From positions 1-64,000 of the IMG/VR virus record IMGVR_UViG_3300042503_002860: a DNA stretch of 64,000 nucleotides; one strand, 5' to 3'. The position numbers and the translations under genes are program-made. The DNA is from a virus. The notes below the pieces were generated by a model. That model did not search any database. It saw nothing but the letters and a program-made list of their open reading frames with translations, and was not told where the DNA came from. Below, one piece after another: positions 7,466-17,088 of the stretch (position 1 is the stretch's first letter; every line of letters begins with the position of its first letter).

Positions 7466-9675
7466 GTTTCAATCCAACTCCCTATTAAGGGAGTATTTAT
7501 ACCCTTTTTTCTGATTCTCTTGCAATATTCCACATATGTTTCAATCCAACTCCCTATTAAGGGAGTATTTATACGCTAGATGGCAGTGGTGGTCGGATCT
7601 CCAAGCTAGTGTTTCAATCCAACTCCCTATTAAGGGAGTATTTATACTTCCAAATAATGTTATCAGGGCTATTTTTAGCGATAACTATTAACGTTTCAAT
7701 CCAACTCCCTATTAAGGGAGTATTTATACCTTATATAAATTAGATGGAATGTTCAAAAACAGGTTTCAATCCAACTCCCTATTAAGGGAGTATTTATACG
7801 CCCCAAGTGACTGCCTATTATCATCCCAGAAGGTTTCAATCCAACTCCCTATTAAGGGAGTATTTATACTTTAATGGATCAAGGTTTTTGCCCGGCAATG
7901 AACATTGTTTCAATCCAACTCACTATTAAGGGAGTATTTATACTTTAACATTGTTTTTCTGTTCCTATTTGATAAACTTGTTTCAATCCAACTCCCTATT
8001 AAGGGAGTATTTATACCAAAATTTACACAATCTGAAAGAAGTAATTATGTGTTTCAATCCAACTCCCTATTAAGGGAGTATTTATACCTCTTTAGGCAAG
8101 ATCGACACTCTAGTGCCATCGGTTTCAATCCAACTCCCTATTAAGGGAGTATTTATACGTCGCCAGAACTGGTAATACACCTTTCTAGTTTCAATCCAAC
8201 TCCCTTAATAGGGAGTATTTATACTAATAGATTGATCCAAGAACTTCAGGATCTAATCCTTGTTTCAATCCAACTCCCTATTAAGGGAGTATTTATACTT
8301 TGACGCTGGCAGTGATGATTTTAGTCAATCTTTAGGTTTCAATCCAACTCCCTATTAAGGGAGTATTTATACGATAATGTTTTAATGCTTTACCCTTCTT
8401 ACCATTAGTTTCAATCCAACTCCCTATTAAGGGAGTATTTATACCCACTTGCAGAAAAAAGAGAGTAGCGATCCTCAGTTTCAATCCAACTCCCTATTAA
8501 GGGAGTATTTATACCACAAGACGCATTTAATCTGATGCTTGATTTACACGTTTCAATCCAACTCCCTATTAAGGGAGTATTTATACTTCTTCTGGTAATT
8601 CTTCTGGACGGATACTCTTAGTTTCAATCCAACTCCCTATTAAGGGAGTATTTATACACAAGGTGAAAGATAACTGGACGTATTACCAACTTACGTTTCA
8701 ATCCAACTCCCTATTAAGGGAGTATTTATACGTAAAACAAATTAAACAAGTATCACCAAGCACTAAGTTTCAATCCAACTCCCTATTAAGGGAGTATTTA
8801 TACAAAGAATACAGGAAATACACATTGACCATATATTTGTTTCAATCCAACTCCCTATTAAGGGAGTATTTATACAAATGTAGTGACTGTGGTAAATCTT
8901 TCAATGTTTAAGGTTTCAATCCAACTCCCTATTAAGGGAGTATTTATACTCAGATTGCTTAACTGGTTCAGATTGTTTAACTGGTTCAGTTTCAATCCAA
9001 CTCCCTATTAAGGGAGTATTTATACTGTCAAAATTAATTGATAAACCTTTAATATGTGGGTTTCAATCCAACTCCCTATTAAGGGAGTATTTATACTTAC
9101 ATCGTATAACCCGGTGTATAAAGTAGTAGTTTCAATCCAACTCCCTATTAAGGGAGTATTTATACCATTAGTTGTTAGTTTAGGAATTGGCATCGAATCA
9201 CAGTTTCAATCCAACTCCCTATTAAGGGAGTATTTATACCTAAAGGTCAAATGGCAGTACATACTCGATAAGGTTTCAATCCAACTCCCTATTAAGGGAG
9301 TATTTATACTCTACCCTATCCCACCAATCAGCCCCGGTAACGTTAAGGTTTCAATCCAACTCCCTATTAAGGGAGTATTTATACCGAATTAATTGGCCTA
9401 GTGAGACCGCAACCAATACGTTTCAATCCAACTCCCTATTAAGGGAGTATTTATACGTGCAACTGGAGAAATCGGCGAGCGCTCACCTGGAAGTTTCAAT
9501 CCAACTCCCTATTAAGGGAGTATTTATACTTTCACTTCTTCAATTCTTAAATTAGCTGTTGTTCGTTTCAATCCAACTCCCTATTAAGGGAGTATTTATA
9601 CGGAAGGGGTGAATTAACTCAACGTCTTAACCCATCCTGTTTCAATCCAACTCCCTATTAAGGGAGTATTTATAC
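7466..9675 (-). CRISPR. CRISPR array 1, 31 repeats, type I-C
   Basis: Thirty-one 37-base repeats with 30 spacers of about 33-40 bases. On the minus (transcribed) strand the repeat begins GTATAAATACTCCC and ends AGTTGGATTGAAAC, and CTCCCT/AGGGAG forms the hairpin. The leader lies to the right (9676 onward), so transcription is leftward, away from cas7. Two repeats vary: one base in the repeat at 7907 and an inverted hairpin loop in the repeat at 8188. The leader-distal repeat (7466) is intact. Confidence 0.98.
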
Positions 9676-9906
9676 TGCTGCACTCCAGAGTCCTTACTAT
9701 ATTTAGTTTTCAAGGTTCAGTTGCGCGGATGGTATTATAATAGTCCATTTCAGAAATTGTGTCAAGGGGCGAAATAGCTGAAACCTTTGCTGTATAAGGT
9801 GCGCGGGTACTTATAATAGTAAAATGGCTGAAATTCTTATATATAAAGAATTTCAGCCATTTTATTCATTACTTATATTTTTACACCCACCCATCCGCGC
9901 AATTTA
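9676..9906 (-). promoter_or_regulatory. CRISPR array 1 leader, inverted copy of leader 2
   Basis: Contains a promoter on the minus strand: TTGACA at 9765-9760, 17 bp spacer, TATTAT at 9742-9737, so transcription starts near 9730 just before the array. The block from array to cas7 stop is homologous, in inverted orientation, to 15213-15437 (shared CCGCG, AACTGAACCTTGAAAACTAA, AAGTACCCGCGC and the hairpin). Confidence 0.85.
9821..9863 (-). terminator. Terminator of the cas5-cas8c-cas7 operon
   Basis: A hairpin of 18 bp (AAAATGGCTGAAATTCTT with AAGAATTTCAGCCATTTT) lies 40 bases downstream of the cas7 stop. It separates the cas transcript from the array promoter. A closely related hairpin follows cas3. 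Confidence 0.8.
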
Positions 9907-10764
9907 GGTTAATTTTGTTAGACTTACTCCGTTGGGCAAATCATTACTAAGTATCACCTGATAATCGCTAAAACTGCGAGGTACAGCAACGGTAGACTTA
10001 ATTTCCAGTTTATCAAATAACTCATGAACAGGCGCACTGCCATACTTATTATCGTGACTAAAAATATACAGACCACGACACGCCATAAGACCACGACTAG
10101 CAGAACGATCAAACTCCCAAGATTTAACAAGTGCATCCCACAATAATTCTAGGTCGCGTTCCGTTACGTGGCTGGCTAAACTAGGATTATAAAAAACGTA
10201 AGAACGATATAAACCATAGGGAATAGTTTCTTTACGACCCATAGTTTTGTTGTCTTTGTTTTCTTGGGCTTCAGTGGACGCACAGCGAGTAATGCAAACA
10301 GATTGAGGAAATATAGGATCAATGCTTCTAGCAAAGCTAAATTGTGACGCACCCCATACCTGTCCTGCTTGGTAGTCTCCAGTAGACATAACTGCACCAA
10401 ACATTCTTACATCATAGTAATTTTGGCGCATCCAATTATTAACAACGTCAACACCAGTTTTATCTTTTTTAGACTTCTTAGTTCCAGAAGCATCATAAGC
10501 CGCTTCTAAAGTATTGTTCAGAACCGATCCTGACTTAATAAAGATTCTGAATCTTTCTGGTTTTTGCTCATCAGAGGCAACCATTTGAATGTAGTTCCTA
10601 ACTTTACGTTTTAGACAAGCATCAGTTACCAAACCTTGATTAGTTTGAGGATCAATTCGTGGTTGATTACCAGCATCAGGATCACCGTTAGGATTACCGT
10701 CAAGACAATCAAATAATAGAATAGCGTCGTGTTTTTTGGTTGGGTCTAAATAAATCTGTGTCAT
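9904..10764 (-). CDS. cas7: Cas7 (Csd2), type I-C Cascade backbone
   Basis: The backbone subunit that coats the crRNA spacer in the type I-C Cascade, 286 aa (normal length). Signature near the N-terminus: FDCLDGNPNGDPDAGN (about 18-33), then PRIDPQT and GLVTDACLKRKVRN (about 46-57). Further conserved parts are VRMFGAVMSTGDYQAGQVWG and the SRGLMACRGLYIFSH region. Third gene of the operon, 18 bases after cas8c. The start ATG at 10764 is set by the family N-terminus. Followed by the terminator and leader 1. Confidence 0.97.
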   Translation of the reverse strand: MTQIYLDPTKKHDAILLFDCLDGNPNGDPDAGNQPRIDPQTNQGLVTDACLKRKVRNYIQMVASDEQKPERFRIFIKSGSVLNNTLEAAYDASGTKKSKKDKTGVDVVNNWMRQNYYDVRMFGAVMSTGDYQAGQVWGASQFSFARSIDPIFPQSVCITRCASTEAQENKDNKTMGRKETIPYGLYRSYVFYNPSLASHVTERDLELLWDALVKSWEFDRSASRGLMACRGLYIFSHDNKYGSAPVHELFDKLEIKSTVAVPRSFSDYQVILSNDLPNGVSLTKLT

Positions 10765-10782
10765 GATGTTTACCTTTTGTTA

Positions 10783-12438
10783 TTAGTCGTTTTCAGTTTC
10801 AGTAGTTTCTAATTCAGCTTCAGTTCTTTTAGCATAGAACTCACTTTTCATTTGCCACCAACCTTGAAAGAATAAAGCTTGAGACTTTGTATCAAGAATA
10901 TCTGGCAGACTAGTTATATCAAAATCCTTAAATTCTTCAGTTAATTTAGGTTTGATATAACCAACATTTTCTAAGTGATAACCCATGCAGTGACTACAGA
11001 TTTTAGCAAACACTTGGGAAGGTGTAGATGATAAAATTTTCAAGTTTTTCATCACTACAGTTTTATCCTCAGAAATCTTCTGTGATTTCCAATGTACAGT
11101 GTGAAATAAGAAAGATATTCTACCCAGTTTAAAGGCAGAATCTAAGGTTAATTGTCCAGTGGGATAACTCATGTTATTGCTTGCTAAGTACAGATATAAA
11201 CCTTGTGCTTTGACATAGCTAAATTGTCTTTCTGCACAGATTCTAGAAATAATCTTTTGGGCGTAACCATCCGATAAGGCAGATCCGAGTAGTGCAAATT
11301 TGGTAATTTCTCTAGCGATACGTGACTTGTAATTGTCCTTACCATCAGCAAAAGCACATTTCACTAACAACCAAATTGGACTAGCTTTAGTAGCGCAACT
11401 CAGTTGTATTTCTACAAATCTTTTTAGGGATGATTTGACCTGACCTAAAGTGGTTTCTGTCCAACTAGATAAAGATATTCTCCCAGCGTTACCAGTTAGG
11501 CAAGCTATGAAAAATAGACTTTCTTCCAGTTCCTCAACATTCAGATTTTGAGGTTTATTTGGCGTGGAAAATATAGTTTCTAAAGATGGGTTATCCCACA
11601 CTTCGGCATTTATACCTTCACTGGTTTCCTCACCCCAATAAACAAAAACCTGATTTTCTGTCTTGAACCTATTGTTAGGTGAATCAAGTAAAAAGTTAAG
11701 TGTCTTATGTGTTCTAATTGCGCTTCTAATACTCATAGAAGCATTAGCATTACCAGCTAATCCATAAGACTCAGTAACTTCTTTATCAAAACTTACTAAA
11801 GCTGCACCTGCTGACTGGGAATTAGGAACGCCTTTAATCTTTAGTGGAACTACAGTTTTTAAAACTAATGCCTGTTCTTCACCGGATATTAAACAAAGTC
11901 CTCGTGTTCCTTCATTAAGCTTCAAAAGGTCACTATTTGCCTTCTTAACCCACCATTCCTTAATAATAGGAATACTGGTTATTTGCTCACCATCTAGCAA
12001 AAAAACAAATACTGATTTAACCCAATCTTCTTTAACTTTAGGGTTAACCTCTTTTAGCTGCTTAAATATCTTAGAACTGTCAGTTGATGTGACATATTCA
12101 TAGACTTTCCTAACAGCTTCATGTTCAGTAGCATTAATACATTGCTGTAATAACTCTAAGTACAAAGGCTGTCTTTTTCGTCCACGATCACCAGCACCAA
12201 ATAAATATTCAGCACTATCATCTATTAAAAGAGGTTTTTCACCATTCCTTAACAGATCCGGTACTAAAAGTTTCTTACTTAATGATGGTTGTCCTTTACT
12301 TTTTGGTGTTTCTAAAGACGTTATACTACCACTACTTAAATCAATAGCATAGTTAACACCTTTAGACTCGTAACCGTAGGGAGATAGTAAATTTTGACTA
12401 TCTAAAAACTTGCCTAGTTTATCTAATTCGGACAGCAT
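10783..12438 (-). CDS. cas8c: Cas8c (Csd1), type I-C large subunit
   Basis: Large subunit of type I-C Cascade, 551 aa, which recognises the PAM and recruits Cas3. Csd1 features are the SQSAGAALVSFDKEVTESYGL segment (about 210-230), FLLDSPNNRF and VYWGEET, and the C-terminal helical part with WWQMKSEFYAKR. A CSHCMGY motif near 480 may be a partial zinc knuckle. It overlaps cas5 by 16 bp, which suggests coupled translation. In type I-C systems of other bacteria an internal start in cas8c makes a small Cas11 subunit; no clear internal RBS was picked out here. Confidence 0.93.
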   Translation of the reverse strand: MLSELDKLGKFLDSQNLLSPYGYESKGVNYAIDLSSGSITSLETPKSKGQPSLSKKLLVPDLLRNGEKPLLIDDSAEYLFGAGDRGRKRQPLYLELLQQCINATEHEAVRKVYEYVTSTDSSKIFKQLKEVNPKVKEDWVKSVFVFLLDGEQITSIPIIKEWWVKKANSDLLKLNEGTRGLCLISGEEQALVLKTVVPLKIKGVPNSQSAGAALVSFDKEVTESYGLAGNANASMSIRSAIRTHKTLNFLLDSPNNRFKTENQVFVYWGEETSEGINAEVWDNPSLETIFSTPNKPQNLNVEELEESLFFIACLTGNAGRISLSSWTETTLGQVKSSLKRFVEIQLSCATKASPIWLLVKCAFADGKDNYKSRIAREITKFALLGSALSDGYAQKIISRICAERQFSYVKAQGLYLYLASNNMSYPTGQLTLDSAFKLGRISFLFHTVHWKSQKISEDKTVVMKNLKILSSTPSQVFAKICSHCMGYHLENVGYIKPKLTEEFKDFDITSLPDILDTKSQALFFQGWWQMKSEFYAKRTEAELETTETEND

Positions 12439-13064
12439 AATACACCGTCCTTTAATATAAAATTGGCAAATTCAACAACAGATTTTCCTTTGGTAATCCC
12501 ATTTTTAGACTTCCAGGAAATTTTACCTTTCTTATCTGGAATAAAATGCTCTTGTTTAGGCATCATTCCCAGATCCTTAACACCTCTCAAAGTTGCGCTA
12601 GGGTATTCTTTTTCTTGGGGTAATCCAAAGTAAGCAATATACTCTCGACAGCCAAAATAAGGCTGTTTAAAACATTTACCTTCTTTGATTCTGTCAGCAA
12701 TAATCGCGTAATACTTATCAGGATTAAGGTTGTCATCTGTTAATTCAAAGCAAAAATCAATGTGATAGGCAACGTCTTTTAACAATATCTGAGTCCGTTG
12801 TGTACGGTCTTCCTCAATTGTCTTTAACTTACCCACATTGCGGTAACTTTGCTTTGACTTGATCATGTTCCGCATGACGGACAAATGTTTGATTGGCTTT
12901 AGTACAGAAATACTATTTATGGAATATTTTATCTCAGGTTTCCAAAAAATAGATTCTAGGATGCCAACAGCCGCAGTGAACGTCATAACTGGATAGGTAT
13001 GCGGTTCACTCTTGTACTCAGGTCTGGTAAATAGGGCAAAGTCACCCCAAACTTTTAATTGCAC
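12423..13064 (-). CDS. cas5: Cas5c (Csd5/Cas5d), crRNA-processing endonuclease
   Basis: Type I-C Cas5 replaces Cas6: it cuts the precursor crRNA at the base of the repeat hairpin and stays on the 5' handle. 213 aa. Family features: VWGDFALFTRPEYKSE (about 5-20), YPVMTFTAAVGILESIFW and ISVLKPIKHLSVMRNMI. No Cas6 is present in the window, as expected. First gene of the operon; the intergenic region to cas3 holds a perfect palindrome. Because many stray repeats occur in this element, Cas5c may also act on other transcripts. Confidence 0.95.
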   Translation of the reverse strand: MQLKVWGDFALFTRPEYKSEPHTYPVMTFTAAVGILESIFWKPEIKYSINSISVLKPIKHLSVMRNMIKSKQSYRNVGKLKTIEEDRTQRTQILLKDVAYHIDFCFELTDDNLNPDKYYAIIADRIKEGKCFKQPYFGCREYIAYFGLPQEKEYPSATLRGVKDLGMMPKQEHFIPDKKGKISWKSKNGITKGKSVVEFANFILKDGVLCCPN

Positions 13065-13092
13065 ACAATAAACCTTTGCTCTCTCTAATTTT

Positions 13093-13118
13093 GTAAAATA
13101 ATGTTAGTCTTATTTTAC
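13093..13118. promoter_or_regulatory. Palindromic operator candidate between divergent cas operons
   Basis: GTAAAATAA (13093-13101) and TTATTTTAC (13110-13118) form a perfect 9 bp inverted repeat with an 8-base spacer, in the 79-base gap between cas5 and cas3. A dimeric regulator could control both operons from here. Confidence 0.45.
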
Positions 13119-13143
13119 GTTGTCTCCTTATCATAATGTACTA

Positions 13144-15198
13144 ATGAGATATTTGTCAAGAGTCAATAAAAACAGTCTAAAACAAGAATTAAAACAGCAC
13201 TTAACTAACGTTGCTACAACGTCTAAAAGCATTGTACCATCTGAGTTTCAAGCAGTAGCCTATTATGCCGGGCTATGGCATGATCTAGGTAAGTATAGAG
13301 AAGAATGGCAATATTATTTATTACAACGGGTCGCAGGTGACAAAGTAAAAACTATATCACACGCTGCTCATGGTGCAGTATTAGCTTTGCAGTCACACAC
13401 AAGCAAGAAAGATCCGCCAGCTATGGCTTATATAATTGCCGGACATCATGCAGGCTTATATGCTAAAGACAAGTTAAAAGGAACTGAGTACAAACAAAAA
13501 GCAGAAGGTCTAAACGAGTGTTTATGCAACGCTAAAGATGAAATACCTGGTTTTATGCCGGACAAATTACCAGATATTGATTTACCTAAACTATCTAGGG
13601 AGTTTGCTATCAGGATGTTATTTTCTGTGGTAGTTGATTGTGATCGCACCGATGCCCAAATATTTGAATCTGGTAAACCACCTGCACAAATTAAAGACAT
13701 AATTCCTAACTTCCCTACATTCTCTCATACTTCAGATATTGGATTAATTAGGTCTAAGTTTGCAAATTATTGTATAAACGCAGCTAAATACAATAAAGGA
13801 TTTTTTAGATTATCCGGTGCTTGTGGAATAGGTAAGACCATTGCAAGTGCTAAGTTTGCTTATTTGCACAGTGATATTCATAATATGTCAGGAATAGTTT
13901 ATGTTAGTCCGCTAAAAAGCATTATTGAACAAACAGCTAATGTATACCGGGATCTGTTTGGTGATAATGCAGTATTAGAACATCATTCAGGATATGACCC
14001 TAGTGAAGCTAACCATGAAGAGTATAAGCTAAACACAGAAAGATGGGATAAACCAGTAATTGTTACTAGCGGTGTACAGTTTTATGAAAGTTTATTTGCC
14101 AATAGTCCCTCTAAGTGCCGTAAACTGCAAAGCTTAATCAACAAAGTGATCTTAATAGATGAATCTCAAACTATACCCACTCATTTAGTCCGTCCAACCT
14201 TAGATGTACTAAAAAGTTTAGTTAATGATTGGGGCTGTACTGTAGTTTTAATGAGTGCCACACAGCCAGCATTTAACAACCTAAAAAATGATGATATCAA
14301 AAACATTACAAATATAATCCCTGAACAAGATTGTATAGATTTTTTTGATAAACTTAACAGGGTTAACTATAAATTTAATCCGGCTTTGTGGGAAATAGAA
14401 AACCTAAAAGATGACGTGATTAATTCAGGAATAAAGCAAGGTTTAATAATAGTTAACACGACTAAACTAGCAAGAGACATCTATCAGGAATTATCTGAAT
14501 ATTTACCCTGTTATCATCTCAGTTCTAGAATGTGTCCCGCACATAGACAAGCAACATTAAACACAGTAAAGACGTTATTAGCTGACAATAAACCATGTTT
14601 TTTAGTTAGTACACAAGTAATAGAAGCAGGAGTAGACATAGACTTTCCTCAAGTATGGAGACAGTTAGCACCATTAGATGCAATTATCCAAGCTGCGGGT
14701 AGATGCAACCGTGAGGGTAAACAAGATAAAGGCAATGTAATAATTTTTAAGATGAAAGGTTTTGTTTCATCTGACTATAATAATCGTCAAAAAATCACAG
14801 AACAGTTATTACTACAAACGGATCTAAATATTAATATGCTTAACACAATTAATAGATATTTCCGTATTCTGTACAATGAAAACCATGATGGCGGATTAGA
14901 AATACAAAAGCTTAGGGAAAACTATAATTATCCCGAAGTAGCAGAAAAATATAAAGTTTTGGATGACACACAGATATCTGTAGTAGTTGAATATGGGGAT
15001 AATCAACAATTATTAAATGAGTTAAAAACTAAGGAATTTTTAACTAACAATGACTGGAGAAAATTACAGAAATTTACAGTCAATTTACCGCAAAGTATGG
15101 TTGATTTTGAGGAAGTCAATGGAGTAAAATATTGGATAGGGGAGTATAATAATAATGTTGGTTGTCTACCCTTCGAGTATAAAGTTTTAATAGCATAA
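13144..15198 (+). CDS. cas3: Cas3, HD nuclease-helicase
   Basis: Nuclease-helicase recruited by Cascade to degrade target DNA, 684 aa from the chosen start. The HD domain has LWHDLGK (HD at 46-47), SHAAHG and AGHHAG. The helicase has Walker A GIGKT (about 229), DESQ in place of DEAH (about 339), SATQP (about 371), STQVIEAGVDIDFP and QAAGRCNREG (about 515). All catalytic motifs are intact. The frame extends to a TTG at 13120, but the ATG at 13144 is preferred. Divergent from cas5; no cas1, cas2 or cas4 follows. Confidence 0.97.
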   Translation: MRYLSRVNKNSLKQELKQHLTNVATTSKSIVPSEFQAVAYYAGLWHDLGKYREEWQYYLLQRVAGDKVKTISHAAHGAVLALQSHTSKKDPPAMAYIIAGHHAGLYAKDKLKGTEYKQKAEGLNECLCNAKDEIPGFMPDKLPDIDLPKLSREFAIRMLFSVVVDCDRTDAQIFESGKPPAQIKDIIPNFPTFSHTSDIGLIRSKFANYCINAAKYNKGFFRLSGACGIGKTIASAKFAYLHSDIHNMSGIVYVSPLKSIIEQTANVYRDLFGDNAVLEHHSGYDPSEANHEEYKLNTERWDKPVIVTSGVQFYESLFANSPSKCRKLQSLINKVILIDESQTIPTHLVRPTLDVLKSLVNDWGCTVVLMSATQPAFNNLKNDDIKNITNIIPEQDCIDFFDKLNRVNYKFNPALWEIENLKDDVINSGIKQGLIIVNTTKLARDIYQELSEYLPCYHLSSRMCPAHRQATLNTVKTLLADNKPCFLVSTQVIEAGVDIDFPQVWRQLAPLDAIIQAAGRCNREGKQDKGNVIIFKMKGFVSSDYNNRQKITEQLLLQTDLNINMLNTINRYFRILYNENHDGGLEIQKLRENYNYPEVAEKYKVLDDTQISVVVEYGDNQQLLNELKTKEFLTNNDWRKLQKFTVNLPQSMVDFEEVNGVKYWIGEYNNNVGCLPFEYKVLIA

Positions 15199-15212
15199 AT
15201 ACTTAGTATCAA

Positions 15213-15437
15213 GCGCGTGTGGTTGGGTGTGAAAATCTAGATAATGAATAAAATAGCTGAAATTCTTGATAGGTAAGAGTTTCAGCTATTTTGTTTTTGT
15301 AAGTACCCGCGCCTTAGTAATGGTAAGGGTTTCGGCTGTTTTTGCTGTTGACACAATTCCTGGAATGGGGTATGATTATCTCATCCGCGAAACTGAACCT
15401 TGAAAACTAAATATAATCAGGCTTTTAGAAAGCAACA
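15213..15437 (+). promoter_or_regulatory. CRISPR array 2 leader, inverted copy of leader 1
   Basis: Contains TTGACA at 15348-15353, a 17 bp spacer and TATGAT at 15371-15376, placing a transcription start about 55 bases before the first repeat. Homologous over about 225 bases, inverted, to 9676-9906. The last 30 bases before the repeat differ most between the two leaders. Confidence 0.85.
15250..15292 (+). terminator. Terminator of cas3
   Basis: Hairpin AAAATAGCTGAAATTCTT with AAGAGTTTCAGCTATTTT followed by GTTTTTG. It is the counterpart of the hairpin after cas7 and insulates cas3 from the array 2 promoter. Confidence 0.8.
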
Positions 15438-16989
15438 GTATAAATACTCCCTTGATAGGGAGTTGGATTGAAACAACCCTATTTGGATAATAGGGTTAAT
15501 CACCTTGGTATAAATACTCCCTTGATAGGGAGTTGGATTGAAACATTGACCTTGCCGATCTGGTTCATACCTACCGCAATGTATAAATACTCCCTTGATA
15601 GGGAGTTGGATTGAAACAAATCATCTATTGTGCGATCGCCTATAGATGGAGATAGTATAAATACTCCCTTGATAGGGAGTTGGATTGAAACATTGTTCCA
15701 ACTGCAAGTAACTTTATCAATAATCCGTATAAATACTCCCTTGATAGGGAGTTGGATTGAAACGTAGCGTTCATATCTAGCAGCCCCTTATCTTGGTATA
15801 AATACTCCCTTGATAGGGAGTTGGATTGAAACTCAGCAGTTAGATATTTTTCACCTTTCAAGTTAGGTATAAATACTCCCTTGATAGGGAGTTGGATTGA
15901 AACCACACCCATAATTAACTGAGCCGCTTCAGAAGCTTGGGTATAAATACTCCCTTGATAGGGAGTTGGATTGAAACGCCAATCCAATACGTTACAGACT
16001 GATAGCTGACCCCGTATAAATACTCCCTTGATAGGGAGTTGGATTGAAACGCTTTGATAGGCAATCCCCTTTAAGTCCTTACCAGGTATAAATACTCCCT
16101 TGATAGGGAGTTGGATTGAAACTTCTATTCCTTCGAGGCTGCACACTCTAACATATTCGGTATAAATACTCCCTTGATAGGGAGTTGGATTGAAACTTTA
16201 ATGTTGCCATTAATCAGCCAGGCGCGAATGTATAAAGTATAAATACTCCCTTGATAGGGAGTTGGATTGAAACATCTGGTTTAGCACTACTAGCTATGGT
16301 GAAAAATTTGGTATAAATACTCCCTTGATAGGGAGTTGGATTGAAACAACCTAAGCGTAAAGCTAAAACGGACAACCTTTAAGTATAAATACTCCCTTGA
16401 TAGGGAGTTGGATTGAAACCACTTTTGGTTAACGGGTAGTCGGTAAAAAGGTCATGGGTATAAATACTCCCTTGATAGGGAGTTGGATTGAAACTTATTA
16501 TTGGAAAACTTTTTAACCATAGCCAGTATAAATACTCCCTTGATAGGGAGTTGGATTGAAACTTAACGCTTTACCCTTCTTACCGTTAGACACCCTGTAT
16601 AAATACTCCCTTGATAGGGAGTTGGATTGAAACAATCTGTTTTAGTCCATCAGATAATAGTTGGGAATTTTGACGTATAAATACTCCCTTGATAGGGAGT
16701 TGGATTGAAACAATCTGTTTTAGTCCATCAGATAATAGTTGGGAATTTTGACGTATAAATACTCCCTTGATAGGGAGTTGGATTGAAACAATGGTGCGAT
16801 CGCTCAAAAGTATAAATACTCCCTTGATAGGGAGTTGGATTGAAACGTTCACTTCTTCAAAATAATCTAATTCATTCTCAGTATAAATACTCCCTTGATA
16901 GGGAGTTGGATTGAAACTTTTGTCTGCTATCGTTCTAGCAGTGATAACCCAGGTATAAATACTCCCTTAATTGGGAGTTGGATTGATAC
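15438..16989 (+). CRISPR. CRISPR array 2, 22 repeats, type I-C
   Basis: Twenty-two 37-base repeats with 21 spacers, transcribed rightward from leader 2. The repeat differs from array 1 at one loop base (CTTGATAGGG instead of CTTAATAGGG). The terminal repeat (16953-16989) is degenerate in loop and 3' end (GATTGATAC), which marks the old end of the array. One spacer is present twice in a row (16634-16674 and 16712-16752), and one spacer is only 20 bases (16790-16809). Confidence 0.98.
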
Positions 16990-17053
16990 TGATTAAAACA
17001 AATTAAAACTAATTTAAACACAAAATAAAACAAAAAAATATTTTAACCACCCC

Positions 17054-17082
17054 TTGACACACCTAAAATAATTTGATATATT
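17054..17082 (+). promoter_or_regulatory. Strong promoter of giant RNA candidate 1
   Basis: TTGACA (17054-17059), 17 bp spacer, TATATT (17077-17082). The expected start near 17089 coincides with the 5' base of a TTGGT/ACCAA helix. No ORF follows. Confidence 0.8.
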
Positions 17083-17088
17083 ATATTT

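Noticed and set aside
7905-9392. ORFs inside CRISPR array 1 (7905-8144, 8663-8911, 9054-9392)
   Set aside because: They are open only because the repeat lacks stops in some frames; the peptides are repeated FQSNSLLREYLY or VSIQLPIKGVFI.
15640-16852. ORFs inside CRISPR array 2 (15640-16146, 16586-16852)
   Set aside because: Same artefact of repeat translation; no independent coding signal.
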